A stretch of 64,000 nucleotides of DNA from Patiria miniata (lineage: Eukaryota > Echinodermata > Asteroidea > Valvatida > Asterinidae), in contig NW_024037052.1 in assembly GCF_015706575.1 (NCBI RefSeq), positions 124,001 through 188,000 on the forward strand. The letters are read 5' to 3'. A model generated the notes under the pieces. That model did no database searches and had not been told where the DNA came from. It worked only from the letters and a program-made list of their open reading frames with translations. Positions 1 to 10,946 of the stretch are shown here, piece after piece; position 1 is the stretch's first letter, and the number at the start of each line of letters is the position of its first letter. Position numbers and translations under genes: made by a program.

Positions 1-330
1 AAATGCAAGTGATTACGCCCACAGGGGTGGGCTAAACTACACAATCCCCAAAAATGGTTGACCCTTATTGTATAAATTGTTAGAAGTTTATACTTTGCTT
101 TATGTGCCCGACTCAACAGATAAATGCCGAACTTGTTCCAAATCGTTCAGTGACTGGAACTGCTGCAGCTTTACATGTACTTTGGAGACTTTCCAACGTG
201 CTGTCAAGTCCAAACCGACCGCGATATATAACAAGCTTGATCTACGGGCTAGCAAATGTTTTAACTATTAATTGTACTGAACGAAGTAAACAAAAAGTAA
301 TCGATCAAGCTGTAAAAGCTACATATTGCC
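1..330. other. no recognised feature
   Basis: Left edge of block A. Short open frames here have no splice-site support or recognisable protein sequence. Confidence 0.5.
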
Positions 331-927
331 GGTCTCAACCCGAGACGAGCCAAAATATCGAGACCAAAGGGGACCTAGCCTCATAAATGTGGCCTATTTA
401 CTGGACTGCCTCCGTAAACATAGGCCACACATCCACATGTACAAAAATCTTGATTTTCACATTTAGGCTTAGTTTGTAGGTTTTTTTTGCTTTAGAAGCA
501 TACTCACCCTCTTTACAGGCTAATCAGAAAGTGCTGCCTTTTTCAGATGTCTAATTTTTGTGAAATTTCATTTTGAAATTTTGATACACAAACGTGTAAA
601 AATGAATCTGGAAATTTCACGAAAAATATACATCTGAAAAAGGCAGCACTTTCTGATTAGCCTATAAAGAGGGTGAGTATACTTCTAAAGCAAAAAAACC
701 CTACAAACTAAGCCTAAATGTGAAAATCAAAATTTGGCTCCGTCGACACGATTTTTGTACATGTGGATGTGTGGCCTATGTTTACGGAGGCAGTCCAGTA
801 AATAGGCCACATTTATGGGGCTAAAGGGGACCAAGACCGAGACCAAGACCGAGACCACAGCTTCCGAGACCGAGACCAAGACCAGCAAAAAGTGGTCTCG
901 AGACCGGTCTCGAGACCTACAACACTG
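331..927. mobile_element. GAGACC-rich hAT-like non-autonomous element, split by a nested MITE
   Basis: Many GAGACC/GGTCTC hexamers occur at 331-365 and 833-917, ending in CTACAACACTG at 917-927. The reverse complement, CAGTGTTGTAG, resembles hAT termini. The 376-823 element is inserted within it. The left end is uncertain. A related GAGACC cluster starting CAGGGTTGTAGTTGAGACC lies at 50713-50815. Second copy at 51919-52515. Confidence 0.55.
376..823. mobile_element. foldback MITE, TAGCCC termini, 9-bp TSD
   Basis: 448-bp near-palindrome. It begins TAGCC(C/T)CATAAATGTGGCC and ends with the inverse, GGCCACATTTATGGGGCTA, with arms of roughly 200 bp. It is flanked by the exact 9-bp direct repeat AAGGGGACC (367-375 and 824-832). 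Long inverted arms and 9-bp duplications are typical of Mutator-like elements. There is no coding capacity. Copy B lies at 51964-52411 and a right-arm remnant at 29590-29663. Confidence 0.88.
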
Positions 928-1159
928 ATTATTTGGCACACACCCACAAAAAGCAGATGAAAAAGGAAAACATTGCACATATCCATTTCTTCATGTGAAT
1001 GAGTAATAAGAGTGCAAAATCAATGTAGTATAATCAAACAACAAAACTAAAAGCCCCATTCTGACCAATATAATTACCGAATATCTTCACTATATAAGCA
1101 CTATTAAGATGACCTACATGTATAAATATAATCTCTGAAACTAATGATTAAGTCATTGT

Positions 1160-1312
1160 TGGGTCTGAGTTGGTCGTGCTTGGGTCCGAGTTGGTAGTGG
1201 GTCCGAGTTGGTCTTGGGTCCGAGTTGGTAGTGGGTCCGAGTTGGTAGTGGGTCCGAGTTGGCGTGGGTCCGACTTGGCATGGGTCCGACTTGGTTTGGG
1301 TCCGAGTTGACC
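1160..1312. repeat. GGGTCCGAGTTGG minisatellite
   Basis: About nine tandem units of roughly 14-17 bp, consensus TGGGTCCGAGTTGGTAG. It is followed at 1320-1360 by AAGTGG(T/A)TATTCGGCG-type repeats. The same two motifs recur together at 48298-48530 and 49480-49706, in a different relative orientation. Confidence 0.85.
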
Positions 1313-1452
1313 TGATGCCATTTGGCTAAGTGGTTATTCGGCGAAGTGGTAATTCAGCAAAGTGACCAACACCCGTGACAAGCTCAACACACTAATCCAG
1401 ATCAGCTATTCACTATGATCCATGCAGTGCAGAACATTAGCTGAGAGCCTTA

Positions 1453-1656
<204 letters not shown>

Positions 1657-2383
1657 CTAAACAACAAAGAAAGGGACAAGTATTGTTGTGCTACATGTGA
1701 CTATGATTTGCAAGTTTATGAGTTGTTCCATTGGAGTAGTGGTAATTTGTACATGTACACACACTGACATAATAATAACCAGAGAAATTTGAAAAAAAAA
1801 ACAGTATTGTGATTGAAAACATTGGACTATTATTCAAAGTGTTTATTTGAAATCTTATATTTCCCTTTACTTCCTTAATCCAATAACACTTTTACAAAAA
1901 GTAACAAATGATGTCACTGTAAAACCTGGTCTTGAAATTGGTTTAAAAAAAACCCATTTTCTAACATCTAAGGGGAAAAGATACTATAAAGACCAGGGAC
2001 AACATTACCCATGCAACTACATGTACGGGGTCTTGACTGATTGATAGATTGCTGTCGTCTTGGATATGTGTCAGAGCAAAATGGGGAATTTTTGTGGGTC
2101 ATTTTTGGCAGAGTTGGGACAAACTTGACCTATTTAGTTTGTGTACATGTAGGTTACTCAGTATGTAAAGAATGTAAATGTGTATGAGAGTCCCAAAACT
2201 TAAGGTATCCATATCGTGCAAAAGTTTGTGCTGCATAATAAAACCAGTGTGAATCAAATTTGCAAGCTTCTTACTCACTACAGTTTCTTCAATAATCCCC
2301 CAAACTTCTGCCTCGCAAAGTTGCTGTTGTGAGCATTGCATCACCAAAAATTCAGCTTTTAATTCTAATTTTGCAGAGAGTTA
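1657..2383. other. intron-like AT-rich sequence
   Basis: No exon recognised. Contains TACATGTA words and the 2178/2179 junction where copy B has 247 extra bases. Confidence 0.6.
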
Positions 2384-2392
2384 TCGAAATCC

Positions 2393-3209
2393 TAGCCCGA
2401 CTGCGTCTGGCCGTACAGTACTATCGCAAGCTCTGTAGTACGGCCAGACGCCCAATGCTTCCACAGAGACTGAATTTTTTTGGCCGCTGATGTAGCGATT
2501 TTGCTACAGATTTCGATCAAGATTATCTTTTCATCCAGGACACAAATTCCAAAGTTAAGGTTCTTAGTCGTAGAGCAACTCATACCTTTTCGAAAAAACG
2601 TTCTTTTGTCTCAATATTTTCATCCATCTGGCCAAAAGCCGACTTTTCAGTCATCATCTTCCACAAACATCGTCCCGAAAATGCTCCCCCATGCGATTTC
2701 AAAATGGCGGCCGCGCTGTAATGTATGCATTATGCGAGCGCGCTTGGGCAAGATAATGAATATGCATTATTTAGTTCATGACCTCGTGTTTGTATGGCCA
2801 GCCGCGCCGAGTGTCCGACAAACGTCATAAACTATGATGCATATTCATTACCTTGCCCAAGCGCACTCGCATAATGCATACATTACAGCGCGGCCGCCAT
2901 TTTGAAATCGCAAGGGGGAGCATTTTCGGGACGATATTTGTGGAAGATGACTGAAAAGTCGGCTTTTGGCCAGATGGATGAAAATATTGAGACAAAAGAA
3001 CGTTTTTTCGAAAAGGTATGAGTTGCTCTACGACTAAGAACCTTAACTTTGGAAATTTGTGTCCTGGATGAAAAGATAATCTCGATCGAAATCTGTAGCA
3101 AAATCGCTACATCAGCGGCCAAAAAAATTCAGCCTCTGTGGAAGCATTGGGCGTCTGGCCGTACTACAGAGCTTGCGATAGTACTGTACGGCAAGACGCA
3201 GTCGGGCTA
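2393..3209. mobile_element. 817-bp foldback element, TAGCCC termini, 9-bp TSD
   Basis: Two inverted arms of about 380 bp (2393 to ~2775 and ~2835 to 3209) around a spacer of about 55 bp. The ends are TAGCCCGACTGCGTC and GACGCAGTCGGGCTA. It is flanked by the exact 9-bp direct repeat TCGAAATCC (2384-2392 and 3210-3218). It shares the TAGCCC end and the 9-bp duplication with the 376-823 element, so probably the same Mutator-like superfamily. Open frames inside the arms are mirror images and not genes. Copy B at 54227-55043. Confidence 0.9.
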
Positions 3210-3420
3210 TCGAAATCCATACGTGAGACATCACGTTGATGTGTACTGCAATGCATTGTGCAAAAAGACTCCTCAGCTATAACATTATTATCGTGTAGAT
3301 AAAACAGCGCCCTCTTGTTGATCTGAGTGAATGCAAAATGTTTCATTTTTTAACAGAGGGCGCTATGTTCATTTGGCCATCGAATAAAAAACAAGTTAGC
3401 TGCAAGGCTCTACATACACC

Positions 3421-3852
3421 GGGGGTCAGACAAGACGACCGTTGAGACAACTCGACTCGGGACAAGTCACCCGTTGAGACAACTCGACCGTTGAGACAAC
3501 TCGACCGTATGTGCGATAAATGGAAAGACAAGTCGACCGTTGAGACAAGTCGCCTCGCATGTTTTTGGGCCTAGTTTAGGGGATAGTACCGGGGATTTTG
3601 ACGGCGGCTGATCGCCGTTTGGGAGTTATGACACATAATAGAGCAGAGCCGATATAGCGCAGCATGATTGTCCTTGCACATCGTTCGAATTTGCCGGGCC
3701 TGTGCGCGCATCTCCGGTCAACCGCGTGGCCGTACCGTGCACGTGCCGTGCACGTTAGCTGTCTCAACGGTCGAGTTGTCCCGAGTCGAGTTGTCTCAAC
3801 AGCCGACTTGTCCCGAGTCGAGTTGTCTCAACGGTCGACTTGTCTGACATTC
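3421..3852. mobile_element. foldback element with GTTGAGACAACTCGACC repeat arms, 8-bp TSD
   Basis: The left arm (~3426-3555) holds several units of CCGTTGAGACAACTCGA. The right arm (~3757-3846) holds the same motif inverted. The spacer is GC-rich. Ends are GTCAGACAAG and CTTGTCTGAC, set inside the exact direct repeat CATACACC (3413-3420 and 3853-3860), an 8-bp duplication as in hAT-type elements. Copy B at 55255-55686. Confidence 0.75.
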
Positions 3853-4196
3853 CATACACCTACCCAGAATACATTGGGAATCAAACACACATTTCCAGAG
3901 CATGGGGATTGACGTTGATGCATGGTTTTTGAACTGCCAAAAACTTGCCTTAAAATTGGATTTAAGGTCTCAAATTTCGCAGGTGACATGCTTGCAACTA
4001 TATCATTTTAATGTATGTGTTGTGTGGGCATTAATTAGCCTGCCTAATGGTGAGTAAAAAAACGTCAGTAGTAATTTTGCACGTTTTTATGCACTCACGG
4101 TCATGACGGTCCCAGTCTGAGTAAATTTGTGAGTAGCCTACCAAAAAGTACCAAATACATTCATTCAAATATGACTGTCTACCCAAAAGTCGGCAC

Positions 4197-4940
4197 AATT
4201 GCAGAATACCCCGCCACTCGATCTATCCACCTCGTAGCCGGCTACGAGGTCACGGCTGATTGACCTCAATAAACATTCTCAGCGCTACTTGTATGTACTA
4301 TGCCGAGTATGCGTCATGCTCCAGGGCGGAGTCCATTGCACTCCCACTTTGTGACCGCGTAGCCACCAACAGGGTAGTTGGTTTGGACTTAGAATTTTTT
4401 CAGCAACTCCCATTCCTTTTGTGTTGCTTCGTTCTCAAGCATATTCAAGGGGACTCCCACTCCGTAGCCTCGTAGCCGCCAACAGGGTGGTTGGTTTGGA
4501 CTTAGAATTTTGTTCAGCAACTCTCATTCATTTTGTGTTGCTTCATTCTCAAATAATGGACCCCCACTCAGGGTAATCCTTACTTTTAGGACACCTCTAT
4601 TTTTTACGAGTTCTGTTCAAAACTGACTTTTGCAGATGTCTGTCCAGTACCAAAGTGACTTTTGCAGGCTAAAGCAGTCTTTAGAAGTCAAGAAGGTGTC
4701 ATTGCCAATTGTTCAGATGTGCCAAGAAGTATCAGAATGTCAATTTTGAGTGTCATTTAGTCAACTGTTTTGGTGAGTCTTTCCCTTCCTATATAGGAAC
4801 GGGGTCCTAAAAGTAAGGATTACCCCACTCAGTATCCGCGTAGCTGGCAATGGACTTGAATTGTTTCTTTTGCAGTGATTCCAACCTCGTAGCCAGTGAT
4901 TTTAGGGGTGTATTTCCGAGTGGCGGGGTATTCTGCAATT
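4197..4940. mobile_element. TIR element with CTCGTAGCC repeats, host of a nested MITE
   Basis: The terminal inverted repeat AATTGCAGAATACCCCGCC occurs at about 4197-4220, with its inverse at about 4916-4940. The interior has an about 83-bp direct duplication (4354-4436 and 4467-4551) and repeated CTCGTAGCC/CGCGTAGCC words. The 4572-4824 MITE is inserted in it. Copy B at about 56031-56774. Confidence 0.7.
4572..4824. mobile_element. GGTAATCCTTAC MITE, 8-bp TSD (nested)
   Basis: 253 bp. It opens GGTAATCCTTAC and closes GTAAGGATTACC, flanked by the exact 8-bp direct repeat CCACTCAG (4564-4571 and 4825-4832). The interior shares GACTTTTGCAGATGTCTGTC-like sequence with the 10511-10946 member. No coding capacity. 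Copy B at 56406-56658. Confidence 0.9.
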
Positions 4941-6095
4941 ACTCCCAAAAGTCTTCTTTTGATTGTAAAGGTGATTTTTTTAGCAATGAAAAACATTTTT
5001 GACTCTAATTTGATCAAAACAAAACAGGGGCCCTCCACTACACGATCGCCGAATTTCCAGTCGGCCAGTCTCCTCCATAGGCCTACACAATCGCGGAAGT
5101 GGCGTCAGGTTGTAACTTGCAACATTCTTTCCTAACTAGACATCTAAAAGTGTGGAATTTAACATTTCTAAAAAGTGGTTCAGAAGTATTTACACATCTT
5201 ATTCTAATCTTAGGAAATGTTATCCTACCTGCTCTGTGGTAAAATGTTCTTAGCAGACATGTTTAACCGGTGACTTTAGGGCGCACTTCCGTTTAAATTT
5301 TGCGCTTATCTTATTAAAGTTTAGACAGGTGCCGAGAGGTGCCGATATGCGAAGTAAGGATTGCAAAACAAGTCGTCTGGGGGCCACTTTTTCCTGTCTG
5401 TCGACGATAGGACAAAGGGGGCGCTCTTCGCAGGCTGTTCTTTCAGGTCTTTCGGAACCAGTGATCTCCATAATTATGGAGATCAAGTTCGGAACGGCGC
5501 AGCCATGCCACAATAACGGTGTCTTCTGCAACTCTGTGCTGTTATTCTATAAAATCAAAGCATTTAGGGTGTTTTTTTCCTCACAGAAGATCCCTAAAAG
5601 TTAAGTGACTACACTACCTTAATTTCTGTTGGTTTAGCAATACGATTATTATCGATATGGCGTTTTATGGCATATCAAACATGAATTTAAATACAATTGC
5701 ATTTGGAAATGTCCTAATAGTCATGCCCTTACATCGTTAGGGTGTAGGTCACTATAGTAGTATGCTACCATATCAAAATATTAAAATGAAAATAGAGCAA
5801 TCAAATATCTAGACGGATATATTTCGGTAATTTTCGTTACGGTAACTCGCGCTAGTACAGTTAGTCCGCGCATTATTTTGGTGCAAGTTAGACCTAACAC
5901 ATAAGAAACTATTCAAACAAAAATAACTCTTTGTTCGTAGATTATAAACCTTTTCCTGCATCTAAAAACAAAAACTTACAATACCAATTGCACTTTTTGC
6001 AAGTGAAAACGAGATGTCTAAAGTAATATAAAATCCATAATTTTAGCCCCACCCCACCCCAAACACAACGGGTTGGGTCAGGGTGACCAATATAG
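4941..6095. other. no gene recognised; short perfect palindrome
   Basis: Unique-looking, AT-rich after 5600. A perfect 22-bp palindrome centred on ATAATTAT occupies about 5463-5484 (arms GATCTCCATAA). Nothing else supported. Confidence 0.5.
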
Positions 6096-6099
6096 GGTC

Positions 6100-6250
6100 C
6101 GTTGCTCTTCGAGGACGTGTTAACACTGTATAATCAGTATGTTACTTCCTGAGTGAAAGTTGGAAAATATCACTCGGGTGGGACTCAAACCCGCGTCCTC
6201 CCGCTTACAATAGTGCAGACGAAATTAATACCAATCAACCACCGAGCTTG
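6100..6250 (-). repeat. tRNA-derived SINE-like repeat, minus copy
   Basis: Reverse complement reads AGCTCGGTGGTTGATTGG, then GCGGGTTTGAGTCCCACC (Pol III B-box-like), then CACTCAGGAAGTAACATACTG-type tail. Same family as 6525-6815 and 35955-36172. Confidence 0.65.
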
Positions 6251-6275
6251 CGGGACTGCTGGTCGTGGGGGGGGG

Positions 6276-6525
6276 GGGGGGGTCCGCTCATAAGTCCAAC
6301 GCCTCATAAGACCGACAAAATGGTATCCCCCAACCAAATAAAGGCCCAAGTCCGACGCCTCATAGGTCCGACGCCTCATCATGGCTCCGACGACACCTCA
6401 AAGCTCCGACGCTCAGTACGCTTCGTTTTTCCGACGTCGAACTTATGAGGCGTCGGACCTATGAGGCGGAATTGTATGCCTCATATGAGGCGTCGGTCCT
6501 ATGAGGAGTCCGGACTTACGGCCCC
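6276..6525. mobile_element. foldback satellite element with TCCGACGCCTCATAGG arms
   Basis: TCCGACGCCTCATAGG-type units point one way at 6290-6400 and are inverted at 6440-6500. The outer ends are GGGGTCCGCTCATAAGTCC and its approximate inverse. It sits between two SINE-like copies of opposite orientation. A G-run of about 16 marks its left edge, so the exact end and TSD are uncertain. Copy B near 58099-58370. Confidence 0.6.
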
Positions 6526-6815
6526 GGTCGGGGAAGGGCAAAACCTATTGATTTACATCACCCCGACGCAAGTTCCATCTCATGAATAGTCAAGTTATTT
6601 GCGGTACCATAACCGCCGCTACATGTTCATCGGATTAGAACCAGCCAACCGATTTCACAAGCTCCGTACTGGAAAGTACGAAGTCGTGGGTTCGAGTCCC
6701 ATGCCCCACCCAAGTGATGTTTTCCAATAACTTTCACTCGTAGGAAACATACTGAGTATAGGCTAACAGTGTTTATACGTTGTTTATACGTCGGCGCAGG
6801 GCAAAACCTTTAATG
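6525..6815 (+). repeat. tRNA-derived SINE-like repeat, plus copy
   Basis: Contains CCAGCCAACCGAT, then a degraded tRNA-like segment with GGGTTCGAGTCCCATG (B box). Its tail is CAAGTGATGTTTTCC...AACAGTGTTTATACGT...GGGCAAAACC, shared with the repeats at 33690-34095 and 35955-36172. Confidence 0.65.
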
Positions 6816-6939
6816 ATTCACCGTAGGATTGGGACAACTTTCGGCCGGCCTCGAATAAGCTCCCACGAAGAACCGAGTTAAGTCCGAGGGATATGATACC
6901 GAAGTTCATCAGCGGGATTGTCTGATTTTTACAGAACAC

Positions 6940-7335
6940 GGATAGTGCCACTCAATGAGTGTGAATATTTTTTGTACAGTGGCCGCCACTTGTGGCGGCC
7001 GCCAGATAATAAGTGGCGGCCGCTGTACAAAAAAAATATTTACACACGTACAGAAAAAAATTATATTCACACTTTTTTATGTTGCGGCCGCCAGATAATA
7101 AGTGGCAGCCGCTACATAAAAAGTGTGAATAAAATTAATAACTAAAAATTAAATCATTATGACTTATGTGGCGGCATTATGACTTATGTGGCGGCCGCCA
7201 CTTATTATCTGGCGGCGTAATAAGTGGCGGCTGCTGTACAAAAAAAATATTCACACTCATTGAGTGGCACTCTCCGTCTTCCGTACTATCCCATTGAGTG
7301 GCACTCTCCGTCTTCCGTACTATCCGTCTTCACGG
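6940..7335. mobile_element. foldback element with GTGGCGGCCGCCAGATAATAA arms
   Basis: Left end AGTGCCACTCAATGAGTG, right end CACTCATTGAGTGGCACT. Inside are four or five copies of GTGGCGGCCGCC/AGATAATAAG in both orientations and TGTACAAAAAAAATATTCAC flanks. The right end carries a duplicated CACTCTCCGTCTTCCGTACT block. Copy B near 58773-59168. Confidence 0.7.
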
Positions 7336-9110
7336 TAACTTTTTAATCTCAATTTACCATTTGGCCGATCGTGAGCAGGGGAGCATTATTGCCGTACCCC
7401 CCCCCCCCCATCAAATTAATAGCAATCTGGCTTCGCACCTCTTTTTCCTTTCTTTTCTCCCCTTTTCCCACCTTTTTTTCGTTTTCCGGGGGGGGGGGGG
7501 CGAGCGCCTCCCCCTTTCTCCCTCCCCTTTGCGACGCCCATGGAGAGGGAGAGGTTAATGGGCGGGGGCCCACTGACGATCGGAGGCGCTGTTCAAAGTA
7601 AGTACCTCGCTTGTACCCCGGCCCGCCCTGCAAACAGGACGCTAGGATACTCTGATGAATTCACACTCTGATTGGTTGGATTTTGCGTGACCTGTGATCT
7701 GCGCGTCATCACGGTCATGATTCTGCCATAGACATATAATAATATATTATATGTCTATGGATTCTGCAAAGTTTGAAACGCAGCCGTTAAGATTTGACTC
7801 ATTACTTTTTTTTTTCCAGCTTAGAGATGTTTGTTTTTCGTTGAAAATGCGTAATAATGTAGGAAGTTCTGTAAAACTGTTCCCGGCACTTTCCCGGGCT
7901 CCGTTTCGAATTACGAACGGTCGGATTGGATTATGCGACGCTCAAAATTGTGTCCACATGGGCCGCAATGAAACAGAATTGAAATCACATCCAGTATGGA
8001 ACGTGTGCATTTCTATAGAAAGTTTTCGGGTAGCATTTGCGTACATTGTACGACTGCGGTCTTGAACAGCTGCAGCAAGATGCTTTATACATAGGTCATA
8101 GGCCACTTCCTTCACAAGATTCTGTGAAGCTCATCAGAGTGGCCCAGCGTCCTGATTGCAGGGCGGGGGTACGAACGAAGTACGCGATCTTAGACACTAT
8201 TGAACAATAGGTGGCGTTCTTAGTCGCGGCATATTTTGCCGACGACTTTGCCGCTTGCACGCGGACAGCGGGACGACGATTTCACCACGCGGCGGCGGCG
8301 GCAGGGGAGGGGGTGACACCCTAAGGTCCCGCCTCTAGCGACGCCAGCGTGATGAGCTCTAGCTTGTAGTTGATTTGGTTGTTTGCTGACTGAGGCTAGT
8401 AACCCCATGCAACGACGCTACAAAAAGATATTTCTTGCCTCACTGAATTCGCTTGCGCCGTACTATGCCAACTGTGAAGTTTTAAAAAGTGTGTTATACT
8501 GACTGGGGGCCTATGGTTGGTGACATTGTTGATATTTTTGCCTCACCTATTTGAAACATGTTAGGCCTATATTTTATTCTGTGGCGGGAGAAACGTCATT
8601 TTGTATATGTAACGGTGTTTTGTCTCCTGTTGACATTTTATCTATTCCGTTGTTTCTCCTTTTTTTTCTTACTTAGGCCTAATTAAGGAAACGAAAGCGC
8701 CAGTAACACACAGTTGCTATTTTTGAAGAAATAATCTCAACCACATTTTATCATGTTAACCCTGAACTATAAAAACAAAAAAAAACAGGCCAAAGTTGTT
8801 AGAAATGTTGGTTTGTCCCTCGCCCCTCCCAAAACCTGGATTATATTCTGTGCATTTTGGGCATTCGGTGAAAGTAAAAGATAAAAGAAAGCTCCCAAAA
8901 TCCAAACACGTATGGGTGCCCAGCAGACATTGGGTGTGTATGTGTTGGGGGGGGGGGGGTGCGCACTGGACCCGATGAACCCCTCTCCTGATCCTGGTAA
9001 TAATAAATTGACCAAAGCTTTGCGCGGCTGTAGGGTAGAGTATTGCTCCAATTATTTTCTGTTTCGCCTTTGCTCAGTATCCTTAACACCGAATGTTGAA
9101 CCGGTGATAA
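7336..9110. other. no gene recognised; homopolymers and a hairpin
   Basis: C13 at about 7388, G12 at about 7490 and G13 at about 8947 vary in length between copies A and B. A 35-nt hairpin lies at 7726-7760. A 104-codon open frame at 7751-8065 has no recognisable sequence and no splice support. Confidence 0.5.
7726..7760. repeat. 16-bp perfect-stem hairpin
   Basis: CCATAGACATATAATA, three bases, then the exact inverse. Identical in copy B at 59560-59594. Very AT-rich; could be a miniature transposon footprint or a cruciform-prone site. Confidence 0.75.
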
Positions 9111-9479
9111 GGCCAAAAAAAAAAATAAGTCGGTCTCTGGTCAGCGCGCGCGTCGATTTTAATCATGCGCGTCGATCTTTTTTTTTCCAAAATGTTCCGC
9201 GGTAGCTCCAACAGCGCCCTCTATTTCCGCACCTCCTCATTTTTTTTTACCAAAGAGCACCAAGGAATGGGAAATTGCACCAAGGCAAATGATCGAAAGC
9301 ACCAAGGCAAATTATGGAGGACACCAATGTACTTGAGGACACCAAAAAAGCAAAATAGTACCTACCTTGTCTGTACAATCCGAGCTTGAAGAAGAAAAAA
9401 AAAAAAAAAAAAAATCCGCGTGGCCGCGTCAATTCAGGAACTTTGGTCTGACCAGAGACCGATTTTTTTTTTTTTGGCC
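9111..9479. mobile_element. GGCC-A(n) TIR MITE, Harbinger-like TAA duplication
   Basis: 369 bp. The left end is GGCCAAAAAAA...GTCGGTCTCTGGTCAG. The right end is the inverse, CTGACCAGAGACCGA...TTTTTTTGGCC. Both sides are flanked by TAA (9108-9110, 9480-9482), the short duplication typical of PIF/Harbinger-type elements. The interior has repeated GCACCAAGGCAAAT words. Copy B at 60945-61315. Confidence 0.72.
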
Positions 9480-10042
9480 TAATATGATCATTTTACTTCT
9501 CCCGATACCAGGAATTAATGAGCATTATAGAAATCTTCCATGGATCCAACTGCGTCATGGCCCTCGTTATGCATCAGAATGCCCTTCTGTAATTCGCCCA
9601 TGCATAACTTATTATAGTCTACACTTTGTCCGAGTTATCGAGATCTAAATTCGCAGATGTAAAGTCACATTCCATTAAATGCTGCCAGCCGCGTCTTGGT
9701 TTTTCTTTTATGAATCAAATTAAGTGCGTTTTGTTCGGGCAGCAGAAAATAGGCCTGTGGTGTAAACGGGTGACTACACACAGGTGATTCTATGAATAAG
9801 CAACGATCGACTATTTCCTCCCCGTAGACGCGTGCGCGGAAGAATCGGGTGCTGTTGTTTTTTTCGTTGAAATATGCAGCCCCTGTCTGTGTAGGATATA
9901 TACGGAGGTTTTAAGTATTTTTTTCGTAACAGAATCAGTGTTCAAGATGTATTCCTGCTGGTGAGTATTTGGCATGTATGCCTACCTGTGTGTGCTTTGA
10001 TATTTTCGGTTTGTTGTGTGTGAGTGCGCTTGGGGGTGATTG

Positions 10043-10045
10043 GGT

Positions 10046-10085
<40 letters not shown>
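10043..10085. repeat. (GT)n microsatellite
   Basis: About 21 GT dinucleotides followed by a TTAATATTTTTTCGGG and G-run. The copy-B run at about 61886-61912 is much shorter with altered flank. Confidence 0.95.
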
Positions 10086-10087
<2 letters not shown>

Positions 10088-10510
10088 ATATTTTTTCGGG
10101 GGGGGGGGTTGGTTTGGGACACGAACTCCAAACGCGGGAAACGCCATCTTGGATCTGAGTATGAAATCTTTGCTCTACACATGTTTATTATTAAATTTAA
10201 CAAGTTTTTCAACGAGCATCACTCAGAATTTCCTAAACGCAGTTAAAATACATGTCATTGCAAAAATGTTTAAAAGGCATGAATCTGGGGCTGAAAAACA
10301 TTTCCAGTTTATTTTGTTGAAAAATACTTTGAAAATGCACTTGACTCTAGCTCCATAGACATTTTACACAATTCAGAAGTGGCGTCTGGATCCTGTCTTT
10401 CTGATTTGGACATTGTAAACCAAATACATGTAACATCAATTTAATATATAAAAAAAAATACTTTTGAACTGCACTGGAGGAGAATCCATGCAGCTGTGAG
10501 CAGAAATTCT

Positions 10511-10946
10511 GGTAATCCTTACCTTTAGGACCCCGTTGCTACATAAGGTTAAAAGACTCGCCAAAACAACTGAATAAATGACACTCAAAAGTGACATTCT
10601 GATATTTCTTGACACAAACGAACAGTTGGCAATGATACCTTCTTGAATATCAGCAGGTTTAATTTTGAAGAACGGGGGGCAGGGCTTTGATTTATGAGAG
10701 GTTAAAGACGACGATGACAAACAGGAAATATATTTTTAAAAAACAAGATGGCGAACTGCGAAAAACGGTAGGAAAGTCACATTTTCTTTGAACGTGCTTT
10801 CAAAATTACAACTAACATGAATTTATCTGAAGAAAAAAGACTGCTTCAGCCTGCAAAAGTCACTTTGGTGCTGGACAGTCATCTGCAAAAGTCAGTTTTG
10901 AATAGAACTCTTAAAAATTCGCGTGTCCTTCAAGATAAGTATTACC
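10511..10946. mobile_element. GGTAATCCTTAC MITE, longer member, 8-bp TSD
   Basis: 436 bp. It starts GGTAATCCTTACCTTTAGGA and ends GATAAGTATTACC, flanked by the exact 8-bp direct repeat GAAATTCT (10503-10510 and 10947-10954). The interior contains, inverted, the CAAAAGTCACTTTGG and CATCTGCAAAAGTCAG blocks of the 4572-4824 member. Copy B at 62337-62772. Confidence 0.9.

Noticed and set aside
2393-3209. Pair of opposed coding genes with MAADVAILLQIS-like products
   Set aside because: The two frames are the same sequence read from the two arms of a foldback transposon.
7751-8065. 104-codon plus-strand open frame
   Set aside because: Begins inside a hairpin, composition looks like translated non-coding DNA, and no splice or homology support.
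10165-10358. Small open frame beginning MKSLLYTCLLLNLTSFSTS, like a signal peptide
   Set aside because: Single short frame in a repeat-rich region, no conserved cysteines or recognised mature peptide, and conservation in copy B is uninformative because the whole block is near-identical.
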